64,000 nt of DNA, from contig OZ025212.1 in NCBI GenBank assembly GCA_964019055.1, forward strand, positions 5,028,766 through 5,092,765, written 5' to 3'. This document shows, in pieces, positions 53,646 through 64,000 of the stretch. Position 1 is the first letter of the stretch. The number at the start of each line of letters is the position of its first letter. The notes beneath the pieces were generated by a model. The model had not been told where the DNA came from. It saw only the letters and a program-made list of their open reading frames with translations, and ran no database searches. The position numbers and the translations under genes are program-made. This DNA comes from Anthopleura xanthogrammica (taxonomy: Eukaryota > Cnidaria > Anthozoa > Actiniaria > Actiniidae).

Positions 53646-56179
53646 AGTCTTAAGGTAAGAGACACCTGATTGCCTGAAATGTTTTATTTACTTTTTGTTT
53701 TGAATCAAGTGTTATCAACATTTATCCCAATTTTACACTGGACAGAGATAAACAGTGTGAATTTTTATTATATTTTATTTTATTTTATCTTATTTTTGTT
53801 CTTATTTTATTTATTTTATTTTATTTAAATTTAACCATTTATACTTCATTTTATTTTAAAGTATGGTTTAGTTATTTTTATTTCAAATTTTTATTTCCTT
53901 ATAATTTTTTTTCTATTTTCCTTTCAGAAAAACAATTTCATGTGGGATTTTATTTTCATTTTTTAAAATTTTTCACTATCTTACAAAATGGAATAGTAAT
54001 CAACCGTGTTCCCTAACTATTTTTTAGACATAGAACACTTATTGAGGGGAGAGGGGTGGGATGTTGAGAAATGGTGCATATGAGGAGGGTGGGGGTGGGT
54101 CACTAATTTTCCAGCAAGGTTATTAATTATTATAACCCAACGATATAGTTAAGAAAAACTCTATCCTATACACCGAATCGAAATACGGCGACCAATTCAA
54201 ACAACCACTGCCCCGGACTGACCAGCCCCCCATACACGCGAAAGCGCTTTATGTTTCCACATGAACACGAGGCTAGCCAGTCCAGAACAACAGCCACTCA
54301 AATCAGCCGCCATACCGCGACTCGGTGTATCCCTAACTATTAAAATTAATAAAATAACTAATAAATGCATCTAATTAATATGAAAAATGATTCCTAATAA
54401 TAATAAGAAATCTAGGATAAAACTAAATAAATAAAAACGATTAAGAGCTATATACAGATCTAAAAATAAATGTCTTAAGTTCTTTTTTAAAGCGATTCGC
54501 ATCGTTGATTAATTTTAGATAAAGGTCAAGGGAGGGATGAGTAAACTATGTTCAAGCAAAGTTACAAAAAAAAAAAAAACCGTCTTTTGGAAAAGAGCAG
54601 TCTAAACAGCTGTACATCATTTAAAATTCAGCTTATCTGATCGGCACCACGCCTCAGACGGGGAAAATTTAATGCATATTAAATTAATCGATATCTAATC
54701 TAAAATCGAGAAGCTGAGATCGCCTTTTATGGACCAGGTGAGCTATGGTGAGTCCTTTTCCTTTATGTCTGATAATTTTTCTGTTTAATATTTATGAAAT
54801 ATCTTATTAATTATCTAACATTTGGTTTCATACCTAAATAACTAGTCCAAGAAACCAGCTGGTTCAGACGTTTGATGTTCTGACACCCAAAAACGTGACT
54901 CAGGTGTCAGACACGACATCTTTTCTCGGTGTTTTGAACACTAGAGGCTGGAGGCTAGCAGTTCTGTACAGTTCATAAGGACCCAAATAAACAAAAAGGT
55001 AAGAAAATAGGACTAAAACAGCTTAGTATAATATTATTTTATGGTAAAAATACCTTTTCAGTAATGAACGCAAGCACAACCAGAAGGTTGAAATTACGCA
55101 TAATTTTCATTTCAGAAAATTGTTGTGGAGTTGTTTTGAATTTCATATTTCGGTTTGATTCGCTCGAAAAAGAGCTTCTTTTGCTTCAGTTTTTGATTTC
55201 ATTTAAATATCTGCTCAATACCAAGTTTATTTTGAGATTCTAATTCAAAATATTCATAATTTTTTAGTTCTTGGTTCAGTCAAAAATATATTCTTAATAT
55301 TCGAATCCAGTTGACCAGATCTCTGTGTCTGTATTCAAGTACATAAACACTGAACTGACAGAGATAATATTGCCCGACGTTTCGCTTCTCCCTTGCTCTT
55401 CCAGCCAAGCAGTAATATTGATAAAAGATTTTTCTCGGTAGTAAACCTCGCTTCTCCATGTGATGAAGCATTAAAACCAAGATAAATGAGTTCTTCTTTT
55501 CACTTTTTCTAAGGTTTTTTCTATCTTATCATCAATACCAATTCTATCAAAGTGCTGTCAAGCCGAGTTACCACTTTTCTCAGTCGATACAAACCTCGCA
55601 TTTCCCGTTTAAAAGCCGTTTCGATTAACTCTCAAAACAAAGAGAAATAGATTCATTTTTGAAAATCTTTTTCTTCATAATTTCTCTATGTATTAGTCTT
55701 CCAACCAAGTTCTGTCAAACCGAATTAACAATTTTCTAACAGCAAAATAAACTAATTTTGAGGGAGGGCATTCAAAGAAAAAAGTTCCATTCTCCGGGCC
55801 TTGTCTGGAAAACCTTATTCAGAACATTGAAACCGTAGATTTTGAGAAGCCTTTTCTAAATTTGACATTTATATGTTTTCCCCCCGCGTTTTTGGTCGAA
55901 TTACGGCTATCAAAGATTAGTCTTACATTCATGCTGTTTATGGCAAGATTGCGTGAATTAAAGAAACCGGTTTTTCTTGGGCGCTTGTTCTGGCATTATT
56001 CCTCGTGCGAATTATGGTTTTTATTTTGGCCAAGATATTCAATAAAATAACGGGCCATCTGCTCTCGTGGTGAGATCGCCAGACGAATATATTAATGTTT
56101 AATGCTCTACTATTTGGTTTTAGATCCGGCAAAACAAGTAGGATCAGCTGGAGATAGTGATCTACTGGAAACGCTCGTT
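53646..56179. other. Spacer between the SDR array and the serine protease
   Basis: No gene is seen. The first part is AT-rich (TTTTATTTTA runs near 53770-53910) and duplicates the P6 3' flank. About 410 bp (54119-54529) is inserted relative to the matching stretch at 42470-42480 and contains a CACCGAATCG/CGACTCGGTG inverted pair. From 54900 to 56100 I see no repeats or coding signals I can name. Confidence 0.55.
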
Positions 56180-58826
56180 ATGTGGCTGTGGTCGATTGCA
56201 AACCTAGTTCTTGTTTACTCAATAACCTGTAATTGCCAACTCGAAGAGGATTCATTCTACAGTCGCCAGCACAGCTACAAGAGAGACCTTGGTGAGTATA
56301 TATAAGAAAGCTAGACCTTGTTGAGACTTAAATTTCTAATATTTTAGCTTAAAAGTGCCTCAGTTCAAAGCACAGGCGATTTTTGATGCAATTTTTGCGG
56401 CGATTTTTGTTGCAATTTTTCTCGCGCAGTGTCGCGGCACTAAATCGCGCCGGCGCGTGTAAAGTAACTGCAATTTTGATGGAAGTTGAAGGGCGGTGTA
56501 GTGGCAGTACACTCGCTTCTTACCCCTGGGTTCTTCGGTTCGATTCCTGGACTTGAAGTCACATGAAGGGTTTGTTAGGTCTTTCCCTTGATTGGGGGGT
56601 TTTTTCTCCGGCGAAATTTAACACGTTAAATTCAAACTGCATCTGTGAGTTAGCCGTGCCGCTCTGAGCCATCAGCCCAGAGGTTGTTTCAGGGTTCGTT
56701 AAAATTGATATTTGTTTGTCTCACGATGGCTTCATACACAATCCCAGAGCTGTCAGGTCTTCTGATTTGTAGTCTTGGTGCAACTTTGACTGCATGATTC
56801 CCTCTATTTTTTTTACCGTGAATCTAGATGAACCAAGATGTGGAAAGCGTTTTTTGGGCGGACCAAGAAAACGTGTAGACGATGTTCCTCCAGCACTGAA
56901 GCGCATCGTGGGAGGTGTGACAAGTCCACCAGGCGCATGGCCGTGGCAAGTAGCACTGCTGTCCAAGCCCCTTAACAACACACAGATGTGTGGGGGCTCA
57001 TTGATATCACGTGACTGGGTTGTGTCCGCTTCCCATTGCTTTTCAGGTAGGTACATTATAGTGAACATAGCAAATTAAGAAGAACTTGAGACGTGTGATG
57101 AAGCTTTTATCTATCTATCCTTTCATCCATCCATCCATCTATCCTTTCATCTATCCATCCATCCTGTCGGTGCTACATCCCAAATGCCTTTAATTCGATA
57201 CTCTTACAAGTAAGGTATAGACTACAAATAGTAAATAAATAAAGGAGTAACTAAAGTGAAATAACAAGAAACACAGGACTACAAGAAACTGTAAAAAAAA
57301 AACGATCTAAAAAAAACAAAGAACTTACATTTGTGTAGGACGGGATGAACGACGAGCACCAACTGACTAAAGATTAACATATGGGGCGTATATAAAGCGG
57401 TACGAACTCCTGAGGGACAACTAACAATGACGAGAAATACTAAGGAATGTGACGAATAGAACAATGACTAAGATACTTGAAAACTGAACAAAAGGACACT
57501 AAACAAAAATGTGTAAATACTTAAATCAGATCTAACACATCCATCCATCCTTTCATCTATCCATCTATCCATCCAGCCACCCATCCATCCATCCATCCAT
57601 CCACTCATCAATTTATCCCATCCCCTTCCTCCATCCTCCCCTTGTCGTAACCGACGAATTTATTCCTATCTAGACGATGGATTAACCAATAACCCCAAAG
57701 ATTGGTTCGTAACCCTTGGAGAGCATCACCTAAAAAACACTGACTGGTTTGAACAGACAAGACTTGTAAGCGCCATCTATACGCACCCAAGATATGATGC
57801 TGCTGAAGTTAAAGCACTGAACCAAGATACACTGGTTTCAGAACCACCCGACTATGATTTAGGTTAGTCACTGTCCATACCTACTGTACCCCCAATATCG
57901 CTGACTGACACCCCTTGCACTAAATCCCTACATGAGTAGTCAAAGCAATGGAATTTTTTAAAATGATTTCAATCCTCAAGAGAAGGGAATTCTTTTGTTT
58001 TGACCCCTATTTTGGGAATTATGGCAAGGGATCTATACCTGTATTAAAGGAATAGTCCCCTTCACATTTCCCTGCGCCATCTTGAAAGGTAGCGGGGGCT
58101 TTGCAATTGAAGTGAGACATGAGGTGACCTTGCAATGATAGAGACATGTGAATAATTGTCCAAGGTGTTAAAAAAGGTCTCTATCATTGCAAGCTCACCG
58201 TTCTTCTCGCTTCGATGCAAAGGCCCGGGTACCTTTCAAGAAGGCGCAGGGAAATGTGAAGGGGATTATTTGCTGTGTCTGCACAAACAAGGAAACACGT
58301 GACAGGGATGTTATGGGGCTAAAGTGTATTTGTTTATTTTCTGAGAAATCACATGCCTGAAATCCGTTTCTTTTTTCCAGCTTTATTACGTCTTTCCAAG
58401 CCAGCCAATCTCAACAAGTTTGTATATCCAATATGTCTTCTACCCGAAGGAGCGAAGTTTGAAGCAGGTAAAGAGTGCTATGTCACAGGATGGGGGCATA
58501 CTAAGTGGCAAGGGCCCAAACCAGACGTGCTGAGAGAGGCCAAGGTACGTTTAGTTCACGAGGATAAATGTAACGCTGCTAAATCGTACAAGGGTCAAGT
58601 CACTGGCCGGGCTTTGTGTGCTGGGTTTGAGGAAGGTGGTGTTGACTCATGTCAGTACGACAGCGGTGGACCGCTGGCATGTGAATACCATGGGCGATGG
58701 TACCTCACCGGTGTGGTGTCATGGGGACATGAGTGCGGGCGTCCCCACAAGTATGGTGTTTATGCAGACATGCAAGAAATGAACAAATGGGTCCTGGATA
58801 CCATTGCACAACACGAGGACCAATAA
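56180..58826 (+). CDS. Secreted trypsin-like serine protease (S1A)
   Basis: Four exons, 56180-56291, 56828-57046, 57674-57862 and 58381-58826, give 966 nt and 321 aa. The N-terminus [19 protein letters not shown] is a signal peptide. A pro-region contains Cys42, presumably linked to the catalytic domain. The activation site is LKR|IVGG after Arg63. Triad: His107 (SASHC), Asp172 (DYDLALL), Ser268 (DSGGP). Asp262 occupies the specificity position (189), predicting cleavage after Arg or Lys. Oddities: Tyr266 replaces the near-invariant Gly193 beside the oxyanion hole, and Tyr298 stands at position 225 where trypsin has Pro. AATAAA lies at 58950-58955. Which physiological pathway it serves is unknown. 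Confidence 0.9.
56490..56735 (+). repeat. tRNA-derived SINE in protease intron 1
   Basis: GTAGTGGCAGTACACTCGC (A-box-like) and GGTTCGATTCC (B box) about 30 bases apart open the element. GGGGGGTTTTTTCTCCGG and a GTGCCGCTCTGAGCCATCAG block follow. It is a different head from the 1570/35580 family but the same general type. Confidence 0.65.
57112..57605. repeat. ATCC tetranucleotide tracts in protease intron 2
   Basis: Two clusters of ATCC/ATCT words (57112-57170 and 57538-57605) flank about 370 bp of unique sequence. Likely one microsatellite later split, or independent expansion. Confidence 0.6.
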
Positions 58827-61034
58827 TCTTGTTTGACCGGCGTTGTCTCGTGTTGTACACTGGTTAACCATGGACTGACTTTATGAACAAACAGTGATAA
58901 CTACAACGATTTCTAAAGACTCTAGATATCAATAGGACGACATTCCCTGAATAAACTAGCGACTTATTAAAATCTCTAAAATTTAAAAAACCTTACGTCT
59001 TATTTGCATTTATTTACACTAATAAATTTCTGTAATTCCTGTCTCTAGCTAATCGACATTTAGAATCATTTTCGTAATGCTTTTTTTAGCTTAAACTACA
59101 TATAAATAGGTTGAAATACCCATGTCTTTTTCTCTAATTCTCCAAGGTAGCTATTTGTCGCTACCTGTTTCCTAATTTTCAAGTAATTCATAAACGAATT
59201 TTCGCATATAAGGTGATACTTAACTCTTGACTGATGGGTTGTCAACTTTACGTGGTCAACTGTGGACATTTCAGGTTATGTTTTGGCCTGTCGGTCATGT
59301 GGCTGGCAGCACTAACGCACAAACCAATCTTTGACCCAAAACCTTTTCCACTTCGACTTTTAATATCAAATATATATTAACAATATAGTTAGTTTGACGA
59401 TTCTTTGTTGTTACTGTTAAACTATAACGGCCTTAGATTCTTTACTTTGAGCATAAAATGCTCCTAAAAACCGTTTTGGAATGTTCACGGTTGACATACA
59501 TCAAATTCTTCCTTGAAGCTCAAATCTCAATTCTTTAACCATGACTAAAATAAAAATGACATCATTCGTTACATGCCATGTAATCAACCTGGGGATCTAA
59601 ACAATGAAAAACATGAAGATTTCAATCCTCAAGAAGGGGGAATTCCTTTCTTTTGACCCCCATACTGGGAATTACTGCAAGGGATCTAAATTATGAAATA
59701 CCATTCTAAGTACAATCCTATAATATACAATAAAATAACAATAAGAAAGTTCCAGCTTAAGAAATACTTCCAGTAGTATTAGTTACAATTTTTACGAACT
59801 GAAAGGAAAGTAAACGAGTATTACAAAGGTGATTATAAAACTTATAAAGAAATAAAGGAATTCATGATTTGGCAATCCTTTCTCAAGATATAAAGGCTAT
59901 AATAATAAATTGGATTCAAGGTTAGAAGAAGCTAAACAAATATAAATAAAGATAATAACAAATAAATATTGATTTTGTCCATCGGTATTTCTGTTTAAAT
60001 AGTGTGGAGAGGAAAGGGATTTTTGGAATAACATCGTAGTCAGAAGTGAGAGCTGGGGTTCGTCTTTCTGGGGCTGGGAAAATGAGATTTCATGCACTGG
60101 GACTGGGATTTAGTCATTATTGGGATTGGGAATTTGCAAAATCTCTAACTCTATAACTCGGACTGAGATTTTGCATGACTTGGACTGGGATTATGCAAAA
60201 CTTTGGGCTGGGAAATATAGGATTAGGACCCCTCTTCAGGACCCTCTGTAGACATGACAAGCTATAGGATATATCAATGTTATCACAACATTGTAACTTT
60301 AGTTAAAGCAATAAACAACAAACCACTAACACGAAATGAAACCACCACAACAGCAGCACAAGTACGTTATAGAATGATTATTAACAAAAACAACAACAAC
60401 AACAACATCTCTAACAAACATTAACAGTAACATCATCAATAACTTTGTCTTCAACAACAACATGGCAATAAAAAACATCAGAAACAACAGCAGCAGTAGC
60501 AATGAACAACAGCAGAAATAAAACCAGCCAACTGCAAACAACAACAACAACAATAGCAGCAACAACAACAACAATAGCAACAGCAACAACAATAGTAACA
60601 ACAGCAACAACAACAACCACAACAGCAAAAACTCCAGCCAACTGCAAACAACACCAGCAGCAACAACAATAGCAAGAACAGCAGAAGCAGCAACCGATTA
60701 ACAGCAACATGACAACAAACAGCAGGAAAAAAAACAAAGAAAGCATTAACCAACACCAGAAGTTACGACAAATTGTCAAAAATACCAAAACTATAAAAAC
60801 ACAAAAAGGACACTTGAAATTTCTTATCCAAATGTTGTGACCAAGCGTGTTCTTGATGAAGTATTTAGAGGTATGTAATAAACACCAGAATTCACTTGGG
60901 TCAAAACTGCCGGCGGGTCACGTCACTGATTGAGCTGTCCACATCATAGTGTACTCAAGCGAAGTGCAAGACGAGTTACGTTGCTCGTTAATTGACTTTC
61001 ACTTTCTAGTGAGTATCACAACAAGCCTTTAAAC
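58827..61034. other. Intergenic spacer, protease to D8C gene
   Basis: Contains the protease polyadenylation signal, a GGGATTTTGCAAAA-family dispersed repeat (60050-60240, also at 781-965, 9786-9900 and 43335-43480), and an AACAAC/AGCAGC trinucleotide-rich tract (60330-60725). That tract generates Cys/Val/Leu-rich minus-strand frames. No gene is seen. Confidence 0.6.
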
Positions 61035-63896
61035 ATGGAGGTGGTGGCTCTTCTAACGATGGCTATCATCTTTACTGTTCTTCTTCCTCATGAAGGTAAG
61101 AAATTCCCTTGAATCTTCCTTGTTTTGGTACTCTTCCAGGGCATTAAAACTGATCTATTGCGCTTTTGTGTTTGGACTCAACCAATGTTCCATTTTGCGA
61201 CAACAGTTTGCTTGTCCTGCAAAAGTTTTGACTAAAATAGTCGATGCTATTAAAATCTTACCACTGGGGTTTGCATTTTTGAAGCAGAGAATCAGTGCTT
61301 CAAGTAATTAAATCAACTAGTCGAATTGTTAAGTCGAACTGGAAGATTAATCGCAACGGAATTATGACACGGAAGTAAGCATGGTATTACCGTACTCGGA
61401 GTGTCTTCGTCTTTTCACTAAAATCACTCGAATATTAGTTGTACAAGAGAAAAGTAAGAGCACGTACTAACCAGGAAACCATGTTAGTAATCTCGATTTT
61501 CAAGCAACAGTTTTGAATTTTTGGATCGCTTCTTATTAACCCAAATAAACTTGAACCCTTCTACACTTGAGTAGTTTTGACAAGGAACCATACTGGGATA
61601 TTTTTAAGACCAAGAAACATTTCTACGACGAAAAACCAACTATAAGACTAAGAACTGAAATTTCAAAGGAAAATTTATTTCTGTTGAGGAAGTTTGTCAG
61701 GAAAGTTTAATGTCCTGTAATATCACTTTTACTGCTCTCTGCTGCAATTTTCAAGCTTCGTCACAAAACGACTTTGTTTTCTTTTAATCAAAATCACAAG
61801 TATTAAATAATTTTTTCAGTTGACAAACAGCGAGGCAAGAGCGACGAAGAAAACGTTTCTTGCCCGAAAAAGCAAAAACTTTATTTCGCTTAGTGAGCAC
61901 TTAATCTTCGTGTTGCTGTCGACGAAGGGGCCTTTTAGCGTCACGTGATCAATTCTGACCAATGAAAGCTAATGAAATAATACCATAAACTGATAACAAT
62001 TTCCTTTTGATCATCCTAAAAAACAAAACAATCATGTCTTTATAAGTTTTAAAAGATTGTATACTTTATTACATGATAAAGCGTTTATTTCTTTCCTCTT
62101 TCGCAAGGTCCCCTTCCATAGTAAGTTGTCCATGGGAAGGGGTTGCTCTAAGACGCGAACAGTCAACATTTCTAAGCCTTCCGACCAAATCGTTTATTTA
62201 TATTGTATTATCATAGATATTAACTCGTCTTGTGAATTTAAGAGCTTCTTTTGCGTTGTTTAGTGAATATCCATCTAACTCCAAGCACAGGAGGGCAAAA
62301 TTATCATATTTTCGCGAGATTTTCTCACGTTGTAAAAGACCTTGGAAACGCAAGCATTCAGTCTTGGCGAAGGTATTTCTGTTGAGTGCTAATCCTGATA
62401 GTTTACATCGAGACTTCAATTTTCTTTGTTTTCGTGACAGTTGTGGTGGGAAAAGTAAGCAAGGATGGCTTTCCACCGCCTTACGCATCTTCTAAATCAG
62501 ACTGGGGACAAGACAGCAAGCCTTTACCAGATTCGATGAGAGCTATGCCAAGACAAGCATTTCTTGATGTGCCATTGGGTCAAGGTAACCTTGGTTTTTA
62601 CTGTACGTGTTGTAAAGAAAATAAAGAAAATATTGAAGGGAAAAATTAAAACGAAAATGCCTCTTAAAGTGAAAATCACTTAGTTTATCTGTTTGGTGTG
62701 AGAAGGCGACAATAATTTAAATTGAAAATTAATTGGCCCTTCTAGAGGAAGAGTGCGGGGGATCCGGATATCCGTTTATACCTCTCGTTTGTCTACTCTG
62801 ATTAGTAGGTGATGCAGCTCAATTTAATTGGAGGGCACAAAAAAAAATTTCAAACTCCTGAGAGTTGGAACCTGTTGTTTTGCCGTCCAAATTGAGCGGC
62901 ATTCTGACGTGCTGCAAGGGGTCTATTGGTGCAAAAATCACTGAATCAACTTTACTTTTTGGAATCGGCTTATCAGACCTAATGCCTGGACCTTTACTTC
63001 CTGGCCCATCTTTTATTTTCATTTTGCCATAATTCTAACGTCAAAAACGTCACACACAGGGGTTTGTTTGCCACTATACTGCAAAATAGGAACGATATGT
63101 TCTTTATGAACTGTTCAGTTTATTTATTTATGGAGTTTATAATTTGTTGTTTAATTTTGTTTACATCTTATTTTGATAAATCCTAATGACTTCTTTTCCT
63201 AATGAGAGAGTTTCCTAGATTTCTTACTTACTTTCCTGAACCATTTCAGAATGTAACAGTTATAAGAACCTGAGTAATCCCGACCGCGCACAAAGGGCCG
63301 TAACATCGGTGAATGCAGAACTTTGCGACCGCAATCCTGGCTTACCTCCTGGTTGGTATCGATTCACCGGGGATGCTGGTGATAAAATGGCAACATCCTG
63401 CGTTCCTATCCTGCGCTGTATGGCTGCTGCTACTGGATGGCTTAACGGCTTGCATCCTAACAACTCTATCATTGTTAAACGTGAAGTCTGCTTCAACTGG
63501 AAACAAGATTGTTGCCTTATTAAAGTCAACGTTCGGGTTAAATTGTGCCGTGGATTTTATATCTACGAGTTGCCTACAGCCTTGTCTCATTGCAATTTTA
63601 GATACTGTGGGAATGCTGTAGGTAAGTTTATTGCTAATTGTCAAATAAGCAGATTAAACAGTGAACTTGGCAGGTTATGATTCTTGCAGTCTTGCTCACA
63701 ATCATTCAATATCAACTTATTTATTTATTTAATATTAGATTCGCCATTTGATACTAAAATATATTTAAAGGAAAGACAAATGGCAGGGTCACCGCAACAG
63801 CATAGTTAATTACTGCGGGCCCATTTACATTTACATTTATACTTACATTACTTACATTTTTTTTTTTTTCGACAGGTCCAATGAAAAAACCTTCCC
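61035..63896 (+). CDS. Secreted D8C-domain protein (uromodulin/OIT3-like), 5' part
   Basis: Exons in the window: 61035-61095 (signal peptide MEVVALLTMAIIFTVLLPHE), 62441-62584 (Pro/Ser-rich linker), 63250-63621 (domain exon), 63876-63896 (21-nt microexon). All junctions are phase 1, a symmetrical arrangement typical of extracellular modules. The domain exon has ten Cys in the D8C/D10C pattern seen in uromodulin, GP2, OIT3 and many cnidarian secreted proteins. Markers are GWYRFTGDAGDKM, CVPILRC, WLNGLHP, VCFNW, a CC pair, CRGFYIYEL and CNFRYC. The gene continues past the right edge, so further domains and the C-terminus are unknown. The role is not known; binding or adhesion outside the cell is inference. 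Confidence 0.82.
62811..62925. repeat. Palindromic MITE (TTGCAGCACGTC family), copy 5
   Basis: CAGCTCAATTTAATTGGAGG and CCGTCCAAATTGAGCGGC flank AACTCCTGAGAGTT. It ends GACGTGCTGCAAGGGGTCTA. Intron 2 of the D8C gene, outside the SDR array, so the family is genome-wide and not array-specific. Confidence 0.65.
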
Positions 63897-64000
63897 GTAA
63901 GTTTCAGATCTAAGGTTGCAAAATATCTGTATCTAACCCATGTTTTAGGATAAAACAATATAAATTTTGCATTGCATTGTTCCTGTCCAAAATGGCTGCC

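Noticed and set aside
60326..60788. Leu/Val/Cys-rich membrane-like proteins on the minus strand
   Set aside because: Encoded by AAC/AGC trinucleotide repeats; composition alone explains them.

Overview
The window is animal genomic DNA with small exons, GT-AG introns, TTTTCAG-type acceptors, AATAAA signals and dense short transposable elements. It is most likely an anthozoan cnidarian (coral or sea anemone). That assignment rests on overall style: tyrosine-recombinase retrotransposons, tRNA-derived SINEs, GGGGCGTAGCC-type MITEs and a D8C (uromodulin/OIT3-like) secreted protein. It is inference, not proof.

Positions 1-53645 hold a head-to-tail tandem array of eight paralogs, all on the + strand. 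They encode a DHRS7-like short-chain dehydrogenase/reductase (SDR) and are called P0-P7 here. P0 is only a 3' end. P1-P4 (class A) have seven exons. P5-P7 (class B) have six, because exons 2 and 3 are fused. By hand-splicing, P1-P6 each give one continuous frame of 320-328 aa: an N-terminal membrane anchor, TGASSGIG cofactor motif, NNAG/NNGG, catalytic Ser, and YxxxK. Exon 1 is nearly identical in all seven copies that have one, while the other exons diverge strongly between classes.

P7 is broken inside exon 1 by a 4971-bp tyrosine-recombinase (DIRS/PAT/Ngaro-type) retrotransposon at 44004-48974. It inserted without target-site duplication and carries identical split direct repeats. Its recombinase frame appears split by an intron that contains the internal repeat junction, and is further broken by one frameshift.

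The introns and spacers of the array carry large simple-sequence arrays: a 63-bp minisatellite, GCAACAA, GCTTNT hexamers, ATC and a 1.67-kb perfect AGTAGC array. They also carry many palindromic MITEs, SINEs, a foldback element and an 801-bp TTAA-flanked element. Because paralogs are syntenic, several insertions can be checked against an empty site inside the window.

Downstream lie two unrelated secreted-protein genes on the + strand. One is a four-exon trypsin-like S1A protease (56180-58826) with unusual Tyr at chymotrypsin positions 193 and 225. The other is the 5' part of a D8C-domain protein (61035 to beyond the window end). Most other long open frames are artefacts of simple repeats whose period is a multiple of three.
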